A DNA stretch of 43,602 nucleotides from Phellopilus nigrolimitatus (lineage: Eukaryota > Basidiomycota > Agaricomycetes > Hymenochaetales > Hymenochaetaceae), in assembly GCA_021029095.1 (NCBI GenBank), contig JAJOHG010000219.1, forward strand, positions 1 to 43,602, written 5' to 3'. Below the pieces are notes generated by a model. It had not been told where the DNA came from. It searched no databases and saw nothing but the letters and a program-made list of their open reading frames with translations. The position numbers and the translations under genes were made by a program. Of the stretch, positions 1 to 9,266 are shown piece by piece (within the stretch, counting starts at the first letter, position 1; every line of letters begins with the position of its first letter).

Positions 1-1337
1 AAAGCCTTGAACTCGAGTCCTGGTCGTCTAGCTTATCCTGCCCAGCCATTCAAGCTCAAGAAGCTTCAGCATGTATTCGCGCGATTGTTCGTCTAGCTGT
101 GTCTCGAGCTTGGAGCGCTCCTCTGTGCGAGCCTGATCGATGCGTGCGGCGAGCTCCCGTAAATCATTCTTGGCTATGTCAAGAATGCCCGTGGCGGAGG
201 ACGCCGCAGCGGGGTTCTCCTTAAGAAAAGCAGCGAGGTTGTCGATCGTAGACGCGAGCTCAGCGATGACAGGCTCCGAAGCACCAATATCGGCGATGGC
301 GGGAGCAACGAGGGGAAATACACCCTTTTTCTCCTCGGGCTTGGACTCCGATGGAGCAGGCGTTGGCGAAGAAGTTTTGCGGCGCGAAAATCCCGGAGGA
401 GGCTCGAATCCAATAGGAAGATCAGCGGTGTACACGTTCTTGTCAGACGACGCGACATCTCTAACAGAAAGCTCAGCAGCATCGTTCTCCTTCGGCGGAG
501 CGAGGTCGGGAGGAGAGCCCGCCGGGCTGCTCGGCGTAGTCGTTGCTTCGGGCAAGTTGGTCGACTAGCTTTCCAGACAATGCGCTCTCAGCTCGCCGGA
601 ACAGATCTTCGACGTCCTCAGAGAGATGCGCCGGACGCGTGACCGCTTTAGCTTTTTGCTCGGCCGCCGTGGCCAATCCCGCCGCTTTCTCCGAAGCTTC
701 CGACGCTTTTTTCTGTGACTTCGTCTTGAGGACCTCGACTGTGTCGCGAGCACGCTCCTTCGTCTCCTTCACCGCCTCTTTTGCCTTCTCGACTTTTCCC
801 GCTGCGGATGCCTTGGCAGCGGAGACCTTTCGACGACGCTCTCCTTCGCTCTTTCTGTCCGTTCGGCGGCAGGAGGCGCGTTGGCCGCGCTCTTCGAGAC
901 CCCCTCGAAGATCTTCTGCATCTTCTCCTGCCCGGACTTAATGAAATCCAAACGCAGCTTGTCATCAAGGCCCTGTTCTTCAACAAAGTTCAGAATGGCC
1001 TCTCCGAAGGGCACGCTTTCCATGAAGAACGCATTGTACCGCTCGTTGTTTGCTGCAACCACGGGGCTGGTCGCGTAGAACAAAACGACAAGTCCTGTCG
1101 AATACAGTGCGACGCTTTTGAAAAACCCGCGCTTCTTAGGTGGCGCCGGAGAGGAGGATGCGGACGGCTCGGCTCCCGAAACAATGTTTTCGAAAACGAC
1201 TGTACAATTTCCTGAGTGAATCTGAACAGTAGTGCGTTGGAGAGAGAAGAGCTTACGCGTACGCCGCGGGGCTGCTTAGATCTGAGGACAACGGGGTGGC
1301 GAACCCCGCGCCTGGATACAGCCAGAGCGCGATACAT
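1..1337 (-). pseudogene. MIC60: MIC60/mitofilin, MICOS complex subunit: 5' part, with three apparent frame breaks
   Basis: Inner-membrane organiser of cristae junctions, recognised from a short mitochondrial presequence (start at 1337, MYRALAVSRR), a proline/serine linker with a KKRGFF motif, one membrane segment (ALYSTGLVVLFYATSPVV) and the family motif NERYNAFFMESVPFGEAILN. An Ala/Lys/Glu-rich coiled-coil region follows. Exon 1 is 1257-1337 and the intron is 1222-1256 (35 nt); acceptor choice there restores frame. Downstream, three sites change frame without any room for an intron: near 829 (one A seems missing in GAAAGG), near 557 (one extra T seems present in CAACTTGCCC), and near 50 (one A seems missing in GAATGG). 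Family-like sequence resumes in the next frame each time. This is either a decaying gene or indel error near a contig edge. The C-terminal mitofilin domain lies outside the window. Identity is confident; functional state is not. Confidence 0.85.
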
Positions 1338-2640
1338 GACGCTGACCTGCTCAGCGTAGAGAGTTGCGTCGTACGGCCAGCGAATCCCAATGAAGAAAGG
1401 AAATCCATTTTTGGTGATGCATTTCTCACGCATTGCGGCGTTAACCTCTACAGTCGAACTTCTGCTAATGCATAGAGTTCGGTGGAAAGGTTTTGTATGC
1501 ATTACGAGAGGTTATGCACTACGAGAAATGCACAAATTAGTACGTGATCAAAACACTAGCTATAGGTGTTGTATAATAGGGAAACAAGTAAGCACAAAAT
1601 GCGAATGAAAGATGTGGCGAAAAAGCGACTGATATCCGGTTGCTTCAAGTTTGCCATCTGCTTGGTCTGTATTGCAATCTAAGCTTGTGAAGATGGCCGC
1701 AAGCCTGCTGAAACATCAGCTCAGAATAACACACGCAGAGCTGCTCCAGCTCTCTTATGGACTGGCATGCAGACTGGTGATATTAACGATTTGCAGGCAG
1801 CTCATTGTCGAGCCCATTGACATTGCCACCTTCAGGCTTCAGCCTCCACCATGTTGCGAACTTGCTCTACAATTTCTTGGGCAGTCCATTCTTTCCTCTG
1901 TAGTTGGAAATGCCTTGTCATGAAGATGTGTGAGAACACAAATGTGTTTGTCAAGCACCAAGTTTTGTGCAGGCGAGATACCTCACATAATGCATATCCC
2001 CATTTAAATTACTGCATACAGGTATGCATTATGCATTATGAATTTTTATGCATTATCTTATAGGTATTTTTCTAACTACCGACTCGGTGGAAGCCAAAGT
2101 CTATGCATTTTGGGAGGTTATGCAGCACGAGGAGTATGCATTAGCAGAAGTTCGACTGTACATGATATAACCAGGGTTTGGTTTTTTTTCCTCCGGCACA
2201 TTCATGAAGATACAGAGCGAGAATGTGTTAAAATTATGCTATCCGACTCGGGGCTAATGAAGTCCAGCTTCTTTTTCTCTGTTAGAGTACGTCGTCTGCT
2301 CGACAATTTTATTTTTGTTTGCTCGAGCAGTGATAGTTGCATATCTGCATCACGCATCTCAAGTCTCAGGTAGCTTTAAGCTTTATTTACTTCCTGAATT
2401 TTATGTATGCAATCCTCTGTAGCAATCTCCCTTCGATAGACCGTAAATGGGTGAAGTCGTGACACGTCGATCATCCAGCCACATATCAGGAAATGACGAT
2501 CTCGCACCTACTGTGCGTACTCGCAAAAACAAAAAAGTAGGGAAATACAAAGTACAAATCTAGTTAGACTCGTAGATATCATCAGCTTTTGAAACATCCG
2601 TCCCTTCTTGTGAAACCAAAGACGTACACGTACATTCAAA
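1338..2640. other. Intergenic region upstream of MIC60
   Basis: Apart from the inverted-repeat element at 1451-2158, nothing coding is supported here. The stretch is AT-rich compared with the genes around it. It should contain the MIC60 promoter (about 1338-1450) and the 3' flank of arrestin gene A (about 2160-2640). Confidence 0.6.
1451..2158. mobile_element. Candidate non-autonomous Tc1/mariner-like element (MITE)
   Basis: A perfect 24-bp terminal inverted repeat starting CAGTCGAACTTCTGC is seen at 1451-1474 and, reverse-complemented, at 2135-2158. Each end is flanked by a TA dinucleotide (1449-1450 and 2159-2160), the expected target duplication. CAGT ends plus TA flanks are typical of the Tc1/mariner superfamily. 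The 708-bp interior has no transposase-like ORF, so it would be mobilised in trans. It also holds a diverged direct repeat of about 65 bp next to the ends (1478-1541 and 2083-2147, sharing CGGTGGAA, TATGCATT and GAGGTTATGCA) and many ATGCAT/TGCATTAT words. It lies about 110 bp upstream of the MIC60 start. Superfamily assignment is inferred from the ends alone. Confidence 0.6.
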
Positions 2641-4321
2641 TCATGCAAAGCCATGATGATGATAAAATCGCTGGTTCCCATTCTCTAGATATCCCATAGA
2701 ATTATTGTAGTTACCTTCCTCGGGCTTCGTGTATCCCGGCGGGGCGTGCGAGCGCGGGACGATGCCAGGCGCGTTCTCGGTCACGATCTCCACTTTCTCA
2801 GAGAGCAAAAGTTGGTCGGCGGGTGCGGATGGAACAAAGCCTGACGCGGTGAAGGGGAACAGGGAGATGTGGTACTGCCAGGAAGTTAGTAACCTTCTTG
2901 GTTTCTCCAAAACAAAGATGAAAGGAGTGTCAGTCGACGCGCGTTGAGGGCACTCACCCTGATCGAAAGCCGCGGGAACACGAACCCAGGCTTCACGTCC
3001 TTCTTGACGTCGATCTCGCCCTGCAGAACGCGCGTGTCCTTGCTGAACGCATCCCCCGTAAATGGCCACCAAAACGCCCGGGCGATGTGCTCTGGGAAAG
3101 TGTTGTTGCTACGGCGCGGCGAGGTTTCGTCTGTCGCCGTTGAGCCGATTGCGATCGTGCGTGTGAGGAAGATCGCGGATGTTGACGGCTGGGCGACCAG
3201 ATCGAGCGCCTGCGCGTCACTGCTCTTCAGAGTGAGCAGGAGTGGGATAGGTGAGCCATTCGCGTAGGTGAGCTGCGAGGGGACGATTTGATGAGCTATA
3301 TTTTGTCAACAGTCAACAGAATAACAAACATACTGGGCTAGCCAGCGCAAGCTAGAAATCAAGCTTTAGCGTCTGCGCATTCTCAGCCGAGCCAGGATGC
3401 TTACAATCGCCTCGACCTCGACGCTCTTCGCGTCGAACAGCGTACCAGTCACCTTGACTGGTGGGAGTACATGCCACCCCTCCGGATCAGCCTCGGGTCC
3501 GATCAGTGGACTCCCATCGCTGTACGCCAATCTACGTAAAGCAGAGGGCGCAGGCGCGACCCAACGCGGGACATATGCAAAGCTCGTGCTTAGTCTTTAA
3601 AGTATGTTCATGCCCAGATAAATAATTTATATGAGCACATAGCTGAACGGTACATAGCAAAAAGAATCTACGGGCGCACGTCTGGTTAACCCTGAATGCA
3701 CCGCGCTTTACGGTGACAGTGACCTTGTAGTCGATGTATGCGGGGCTCGCACGTTCGCTGAACGTCGGCGGAAGTGGGTAGCACTTCGGCGCTTCTTTCG
3801 ACGACGCCGACACCAATGCTTCTTTGGGGAGGGTGAGCGAGAAGGGCCAGGTCAGGGAGCCAGCGGGGAGCTTGGAAGAAGATGAAGGGGTCCACAATGG
3901 AGAAGTCAGGTCGAGAAAGGGGATGGCTTCTTGCCCAACCGCGGTGTTCTCAGCAAGAACCTAAGGTACGTGAAATTTCAAGTTCTTGAATAAGGAGCGG
4001 ACTCTCTCGCCAGGCACGCACGCCGATAAGAACGCCCTTGCACCCCTCCGGCTTCTCAAGCTCGATTCTGACCTCCCCGCGTATCTCGTCCCCGTCGAGA
4101 AATACAGGGAGCGTCTTGCCAGACGGCGAGCGGCTGTGCACACGCAGAGTGAGCCACGGCTTGCCCTTCGCGTTGTTCAGCGAGTACGTGTGCTCTGTCC
4201 TCAGAACGCTGTGGACAGATCCGTTCTCCGCGACAGCATCTGCAGTATACACTGGCAGCTCCGTGACCCCTGCGCCTGTAGAGTTTCTTGGATTTCCGAT
4301 AGCATCGCTTGCGGAACCCAT
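2641..4321 (-). CDS. Alpha-arrestin-like protein A
   Basis: Five exons (4022-4321, 3680-3960, 3405-3588, 2958-3272, 2641-2874) give a 437-residue protein starting MGSASDAIGN. The beta-sandwich pattern fits the arrestin N-terminal fold: a segment around DGDEIRGEVRIELEKPEG, then LPPTFSERASPAYIDYKVTV, then GSPIPLLLTL followed by DAQALDLV. In fungi, alpha-arrestins adapt plasma-membrane transporters to Rsp5-type ubiquitin ligases through PPxY motifs. Here a PPGY motif lies about 30 residues from the C-terminus, followed by a His-rich tail (YHHHGFA). Gene B at 7087-9096 is a clear paralogue with conserved SPIP, SDAQALDLV-like and WWP segments and similar exon order. It is divergent from LST8 across 340 bp. 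The arrestin call rests on motif pattern, not on a search; partner transporters are unknown. Confidence 0.72.
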
Positions 4322-4661
4322 AAGTTCGAAGGTTGTCTACTAGTAGAAGGCGCTGAGATTACTAGCAGCTGGAGTTTGCTAGCAGTACGAGCCTAACATG
4401 GGGACGACGACGAGGCAGGGCAAGTGTGCTGTTAAGCTTGTCCAGACATCGTAATCCCACACACATCGAGAGAAACTTCTGAGAAAGACCGTGGTGACTG
4501 CAGACCCAGATGCGGTCCTGCTTGACGCGATCGTCCTGCACGTGACGACGCGCCGACACTCCTCCCGTCCGCTGTGGGCCGTGTCGCCCGCTGCTTTTCC
4601 TCTTCCTCTTTATCTGAAGATACCGGTCTACGTTGCCGTCGCATTCTGAGGAGTCCTCGAC
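4322..4661. promoter_or_regulatory. Shared divergent promoter region, arrestin A / LST8
   Basis: A 340-bp gap separates the divergent start codons of arrestin A (4321, minus) and LST8 (4662, plus), so it must hold both promoters. I saw no clear TATA box or other named element. Confidence 0.5.
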
Positions 4662-6258
4662 ATGCCGGCGCAGTCACTGACGTCCAAGGGTACCTCGGGT
4701 CGACAGGACCTCTCCGTCATCCTCGTCACTGGCTCATACGACCACGAAATCCGATTCTGGGAGGCCTGGAGCGGTATTTGCTCCAGGACCATAGCGCGGT
4801 CGGGCGAATCAGGTGTAAGTCCGCCGCCGATGAACTGAAAGAACTCAAAGCGGACTGTAACCTTTCGGTCGTGGATAGCAAGTAAACAGGCTAGCCATCT
4901 CTCCAGAGTGAGCAGGGCACGATCAGCATAGAGTTTTGCCGCCGACGCTGATGGTCTACGGTTTGCAGCAAGCGCCTCCTAGCCGCCGCCATCCACAAGA
5001 AAGTCAACATATACGAAATATCCAACTTGTCTAATACTCCTGTGAGCTAGTCGTGATCTACGATAGGCGGCGTCAACTCAGACACTCGGTATCACTTCAC
5101 GACAAACCCAGATCCAAACTTTCGACGGTAATGTCGGCCACACGGGAAACGTGACAGCGGTCTCGTTCCACATGGAGGGTAAGTGGGTCGTCACCGGCAG
5201 CGAGGACGGGACGATAAAAATATGGGACCTGCGGTGAGTCGTCTTGTGGCGCTTTCCAGCGGTCGGCACTGAAGCCACGATAACCCGTCTCAAGGAGCGG
5301 CCAGCCGCATCGGAACTACGACAACGGTGCTCCAGGTGCGTGTATGCTGCCCCTCCAGAGTCTGTCGAGCTATACTGATGCGCGGTGTACATAAGTGAAC
5401 GACGTATGCATCCACCCGAACCAGGGCGAACTGATCTCGTGCGACCAGGCCGGGAGCATAAAGCTCTGGGACCTGTCCGAGAATGTCTGCATGCTCGATC
5501 TGGTCAGTCGCGTTCGCGGGATCAATGCTTAGGACATAGTCTAACGTCGGAGCACAGGCGCCCGCAGGAGACGTGCCCATCCGCTCAGTGACGATCGCGT
5601 CGGACGGGTCGTGCCTCGTAGCAGGTAACAACAAGGTGCGTCCCACGTCTCCCCTCAAAACAACACAATAAAAACTAAAGAAATGCACTCTCATCGGACC
5701 GCGCGCAGGGCAAGTGCTACGTGTGGAAGATCAACGAGGAGTCGTCCGAGCTGCCGCGCTTCCAGGCGATCACGAAGTTCCAGGCGCACAGCAAGTACCT
5801 CACGCGCTGCCTGCTCAGCCCGGACGTGCGCTTCCTCGCGACGTGCTCCGCGGACACGACGGTCAAGATCTGGAGCATCGGCCGCAGCTGGGAGTTCAAG
5901 CTCGAGAAGGTGCTCGCGGGCCACCAGCGCTGGGTGTGGGACTGCGCGTTCAGCGCGGACTCGGCGTACCTCGTCACCGGTGCGTTTCACGCCTTCTTTT
6001 TTTCTGTCGCGGTCCTTGATATTAAGAGTCTCCTGTCCCCCCTGTCCCGCTGACCGTCTATAGCCTCCTCCGACCACGTCGCGCGCCTCTGGGAGATGGC
6101 CTCCGGCGAGACCGTGCGGCAGTACAACGGGCACCACAAGGGTGAGCACCTGCACAGTTCCCTTCGCACCCCGGCTCCTGCTCACTCATGGTCCTCTGAA
6201 ATCGGATTAAAAACCCCCAGCGGTCGTGTGCTGCGCGCTGCACGACGGCGCCGGCTGA
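4662..6258 (+). CDS. LST8: LST8 orthologue, WD40 subunit of TOR complexes
   Basis: Ten exons (4662-4814, 4879-4907, 4969-5041, 5112-5233, 5295-5335, 5396-5502, 5558-5635, 5709-5979, 6064-6141, 6221-6258) give a 329-residue protein. After a short N-terminal leader ([16 protein letters not shown]) comes the near-invariant LST8 start [22 protein letters not shown] repeats follow, with [77 protein letters not shown] and a last [16 protein letters not shown]. The product is a beta-propeller made almost entirely of repeats that stabilises the TOR kinase domain in TORC1 and TORC2 at endomembranes. Its length matches the family. The last exon encodes only about 12 residues ([12 protein letters not shown]), which agrees with known LST8 C-termini. 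Identity is secure; exon 2 (29 nt) is small but consistent with frame and family sequence. Confidence 0.95.
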
Positions 6259-6611
6259 CCGGTTCCCCCCTCCCATATTTCTTCTCGCCCCCCCTCGTGA
6301 TAGCGATGGGAACTGCCGCACGAAAACGAAACGCACTTGCCCTTGCCTTCCCCCCTGGCGTCGATCGCGCCACGGCGCTGTAGCTGCTAGCACCGTCACC
6401 GTCTGTTTATGTATTTATGTTATTTCTAAAGTCTGGCTTTCCTTTCTTTCTTTCTCCTGCTACGAAAAATATAAACGGGCAGGCAGGCCGGTTATGAAAA
6501 CCCATTCATTATACACGTTTGTGTATGCTAGACTATGCAATACATATGTACGGTTCTGTACGGCGCCGGGGCGTTGGCTACGTTCAACGGGTGGTGATGA
6601 AAAGATTTGGG

Positions 6612-6641
6612 GAACGAAAGAACGAAGAACGAAGAACGAAG
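6612..6641. repeat. Short tandem repeat, GAACGAA-type units
   Basis: The stretch contains four imperfect copies of a 7-8 bp purine-rich unit (GAACGAA, AGAACGAA). It lies in the 3' flank between LST8 and arrestin B. Confidence 0.7.
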
Positions 6642-6834
6642 ACGGGAGGCAGAGCTAAACGCCCTGGGGGGATCCGATCAGCGCGCACCCGGGGGGGCAG
6701 GAAAACGGATAGGATAAACATAAGGGGCATGCATGTGGGGAAGTTCGAGATGTCGTTCGTTGATGGCGGAAGACGTGGGTGCAGTGCGGGGGAGATACAA
6801 GTACAATGGCGAGTATGTACGCAGGACGCGGTCC

Positions 6835-6871
6835 TTTCGTTTCGATTTCGTTTCGATTTCGTTTCGTTTCC
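6835..6871. repeat. Short tandem repeat, 11-bp TTTCGTTTCGA-type unit
   Basis: About three copies of an 11-bp unit are built from TTTCG and TTTCGA words. It sits in non-coding sequence and is pyrimidine-rich on the plus strand. Confidence 0.7.
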
Positions 6872-7086
6872 GTCCGAGGAAAAAAACAAAACAAATACGG
6901 GTTCTATTCATTTTCCTATATATGCATTCCGTGCAGTATTCCATCTGTGGGCGTTCGGTCTCGGGGTTTTCTTCCTAGCGGCAAGTGAAAGAAGGCCGGG
7001 AAAAAAAAAGGATGAGCGCTCGTCCCAGAAAACAAAAACAAAAACAAACAATCTCCAACGAGCCAGCGCCCGGCACGGTGCGCCGC

Positions 7087-9096
7087 TCAGTCCCTCTGCG
7101 AGCCCGCGTACGAGTTATACAGGCCCCACACGATCGGCTTGCGCAGGCGCTCCTGGTGTGCCGCGCCCTGCTCGAGCGCGGCGGGGGGCGCGTACGAGCG
7201 CGGGGCCGCGCTCCCCGCCGGCCCGGACCCCGACCCGGGCGCGGGCGCGGGCGCGAGCGGCGGCAGCGTGCCGACGGCGACGTCCGCGAGCAGCACCGCG
7301 TCGCGCTCGCCGCCGCTCGGCTCGAAGCCCGCCGCGCAGAACGGGAGCAGCGCGAGGGAGTACTGTTTTTCGTGTCGTGTCGCGATCATGTGTTATATGG
7401 GGGCGTAAAAATTAGTTGGTCAGCTGGGAGTGAGAGGGAGGGGGCACGGACCGCGACGCTGAACCCGCCGAAGGCGAAGCTGGGCACGAGGTCCTTGGGG
7501 AGCGCGATCTCGCCCTCCATGCGCCTGCGCCCGGCCTCCGCGGGCGCCTCGCGGCGCGGCCACCAGACGGCGCTCGCGACGGCCGTGCGCGCGCCGCGCA
7601 GCGCGAGCTTGGGCGCGACGCCGCTCTTCTGCCGTTTCGCGGTCTTCGGCGCGGCGCCGCCTGCGGCCGGGAGCGCAGACGAGGACGCGGCGGTCGAGCC
7701 CGAGGCGGCGGTCGGCGAGCGCGAGAGTGGCGGGAGGAGCAGCGCGCGCGGGCTGAAGGAGAGCGTGCCCGCGACGGTGAGCGAGATGTCGTTGAGCGAG
7801 GACTCGGGCGGCGCGGACGCGGCGGCGCCCTTGTCCGCCTCGTAGAGCACCTCGCGGATGAGGTGCACGGACGTGGCGGCGGGCGTGAAGACGAGGTCGA
7901 GCGCCTGCGCGTCGGCGCAGGCGACCGTCAGGGAGCAGGGGATGGGCGAGCCGCGCGTGTAGGTTAGCTGAATAAATAAGCAAAATGCGGTCAGGTTGTC
8001 AGATAGAAAGAGGGGGGGGTGAAAAAACGCCGAGCGCACTGGAGAAGCGAATGCGAACTGCGAGATGCACCGTCAGGTCGACATCTATAGCGGGAGTCGT
8101 GATTTATTATGCTTACGGTGCATATGGCCTCGATGGCGCGTACACCGAAAACCTTTCCGTGTACAGGGATCGGGGGCAGGACCTCCCATCCGTCTGGGTC
8201 GCCTTCTGGGCCTACGAGGGGGCGGTTCTCCTGGTACGCCAGGCGCCGCAGCAGCGAGGGCGGCGGCGGCCGTATGCGCGGCGCGAAGCCAAACTGCGTG
8301 CCCAGCCTAGCGCGATGGGGGTCAGCATGTGGGGCGCGCGCGCGCGCGCGCAGCGCGCAGCAGAGGAGGCGAGACGGAAGAACGGGACGGACTTGCTGTC
8401 TATGCGCAGCGCGCCGCGGTGTATGCGCACGGTGATCTCGTAGTTGATGAACTGCGCGGCGCCCTTCTCGGAGAAGGACGGCGGGAGGCGCAGGGACACG
8501 GGCGGCTGCTTGGGGCGCAGGGCGACGCTGCACGTCGCGGGGAGCGCGAGCGCGAAGGGCCACATGTACGCGCCGACGAGCTTCGCGGTGTGTTTGGCGC
8601 GCGCCGGGGGCGCCTGCTCCGCGCCCGGGCCCGCGCTGGGCTCGGCGCGGCGCGGGTCGCCCATGTCTGCGCTCCATAGGACGTGCGTGAGCTCCCAGAA
8701 GGTGAGGGGGTTCGCGTTGGTGGCGACGATGGTGCCGGAGAAGGTGATGGAGACGGCGCGGATGGACTCTGGGCGGGCGAGGGCGAGGGAGACGGCGCCC
8801 TGGACGGTCTGGCTGTCGAAGTAGGAGGGCAGGAAGCGGGGGGACGCGACGTTGGAGTAGAGGGTGAGGGTGGCCCAGGGCGCGGCGCGCGAGTCGAAGA
8901 GGGAGTACTGGTGCTCGACGGGGCCGCGGGTGGCGGGGAGATGGCGGGTAGACGGAGGCGGGGCGGGGTGTGCTGGGGACGCGGGGGGAGCTGGGGGAGC
9001 GAGGGATGCGTAGCTCGGGGGCGAGTTGGCGGCGTCGGTGTCGGCGTCGGCGGCGTCGTTCGGGACGTGGCGGGGACGGGAGTCGTCAGGGGACAT
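7087..9096 (-). CDS. Alpha-arrestin-like protein B (paralogue of A)
   Basis: Four exons (8393-9096, 8117-8306, 7452-7967, 7087-7362) give 561 residues. The N-terminus is Asp/Pro/Ala-rich with a PPSY motif (SPPSYASL), a possible Rsp5 WW-domain site. An arrestin-like region follows: HQYSLFDSRAAPWATLTLYS, then LPPSFSEKGAAQFINYEITV, then LLRRLAYQENRPLVGPEGDP, then RGSPIPCSLTVACADAQALD, then WWPRR. These align segment by segment with gene A (LPPTFSERASPAYIDYKVTV and others), so the two are duplicates. Where A ends in HAPPGYTKPE, B has YAPPAAL, so the C-terminal PPxY is lost while an N-terminal one is present. Coding sequence is strikingly GC-rich, with an alternating GC run in intron 1 near 8333-8350. 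It is divergent from NUP54 over 170 bp. The family call is from pattern only. Confidence 0.7.
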
Positions 9097-9266
9097 GGCC
9101 TGCTGTGGTCAGGATGGACTGGGGAATGGGCAGCGGCGACATGGTGTCGGGAAGGAGGGATGGGGACGGAGTGGTGGCTAAATGGACGCGGGCGATGTGC
9201 AGCATATGGTCGCAGAGCGAGACCGCGTGGTCGCAACTGGCACTAACGCTGACACGACCCACCACC
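9097..9266. promoter_or_regulatory. Bidirectional promoter, arrestin B / NUP54
   Basis: Only 170 bp separate the divergent start codons at 9096 (minus) and 9267 (plus), so both promoters and both 5' leaders must fit or overlap here. No TATA-like element is obvious. Confidence 0.55.

Larger units (their letters stand above)
6259..7086. other. Convergent 3' intergenic region with simple repeats
   Basis: LST8 (+) and arrestin B (-) end towards each other across 828 bp, so this is 3'-flanking sequence. It holds two small tandem repeats (about 6612-6641 and 6835-6871). Long plus-strand ORFs here have simple-repeat composition, run into antisense of arrestin B and resemble no protein, so I treat them as non-coding. 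Confidence 0.6.

Noticed and set aside
1200..1260. Apparent fourth frame break in MIC60 at the first intron
   Set aside because: Using the acceptor at CTGTTCAG (intron 1222-1256) instead of the later CTCAG puts exon 2 in the correct frame.
6519..7845. Long plus-strand ORFs of 286-298 residues
   Set aside because: Composition is simple-repeat and Arg/Pro/Ala-rich, and they overlap the arrestin B coding strand in antisense.
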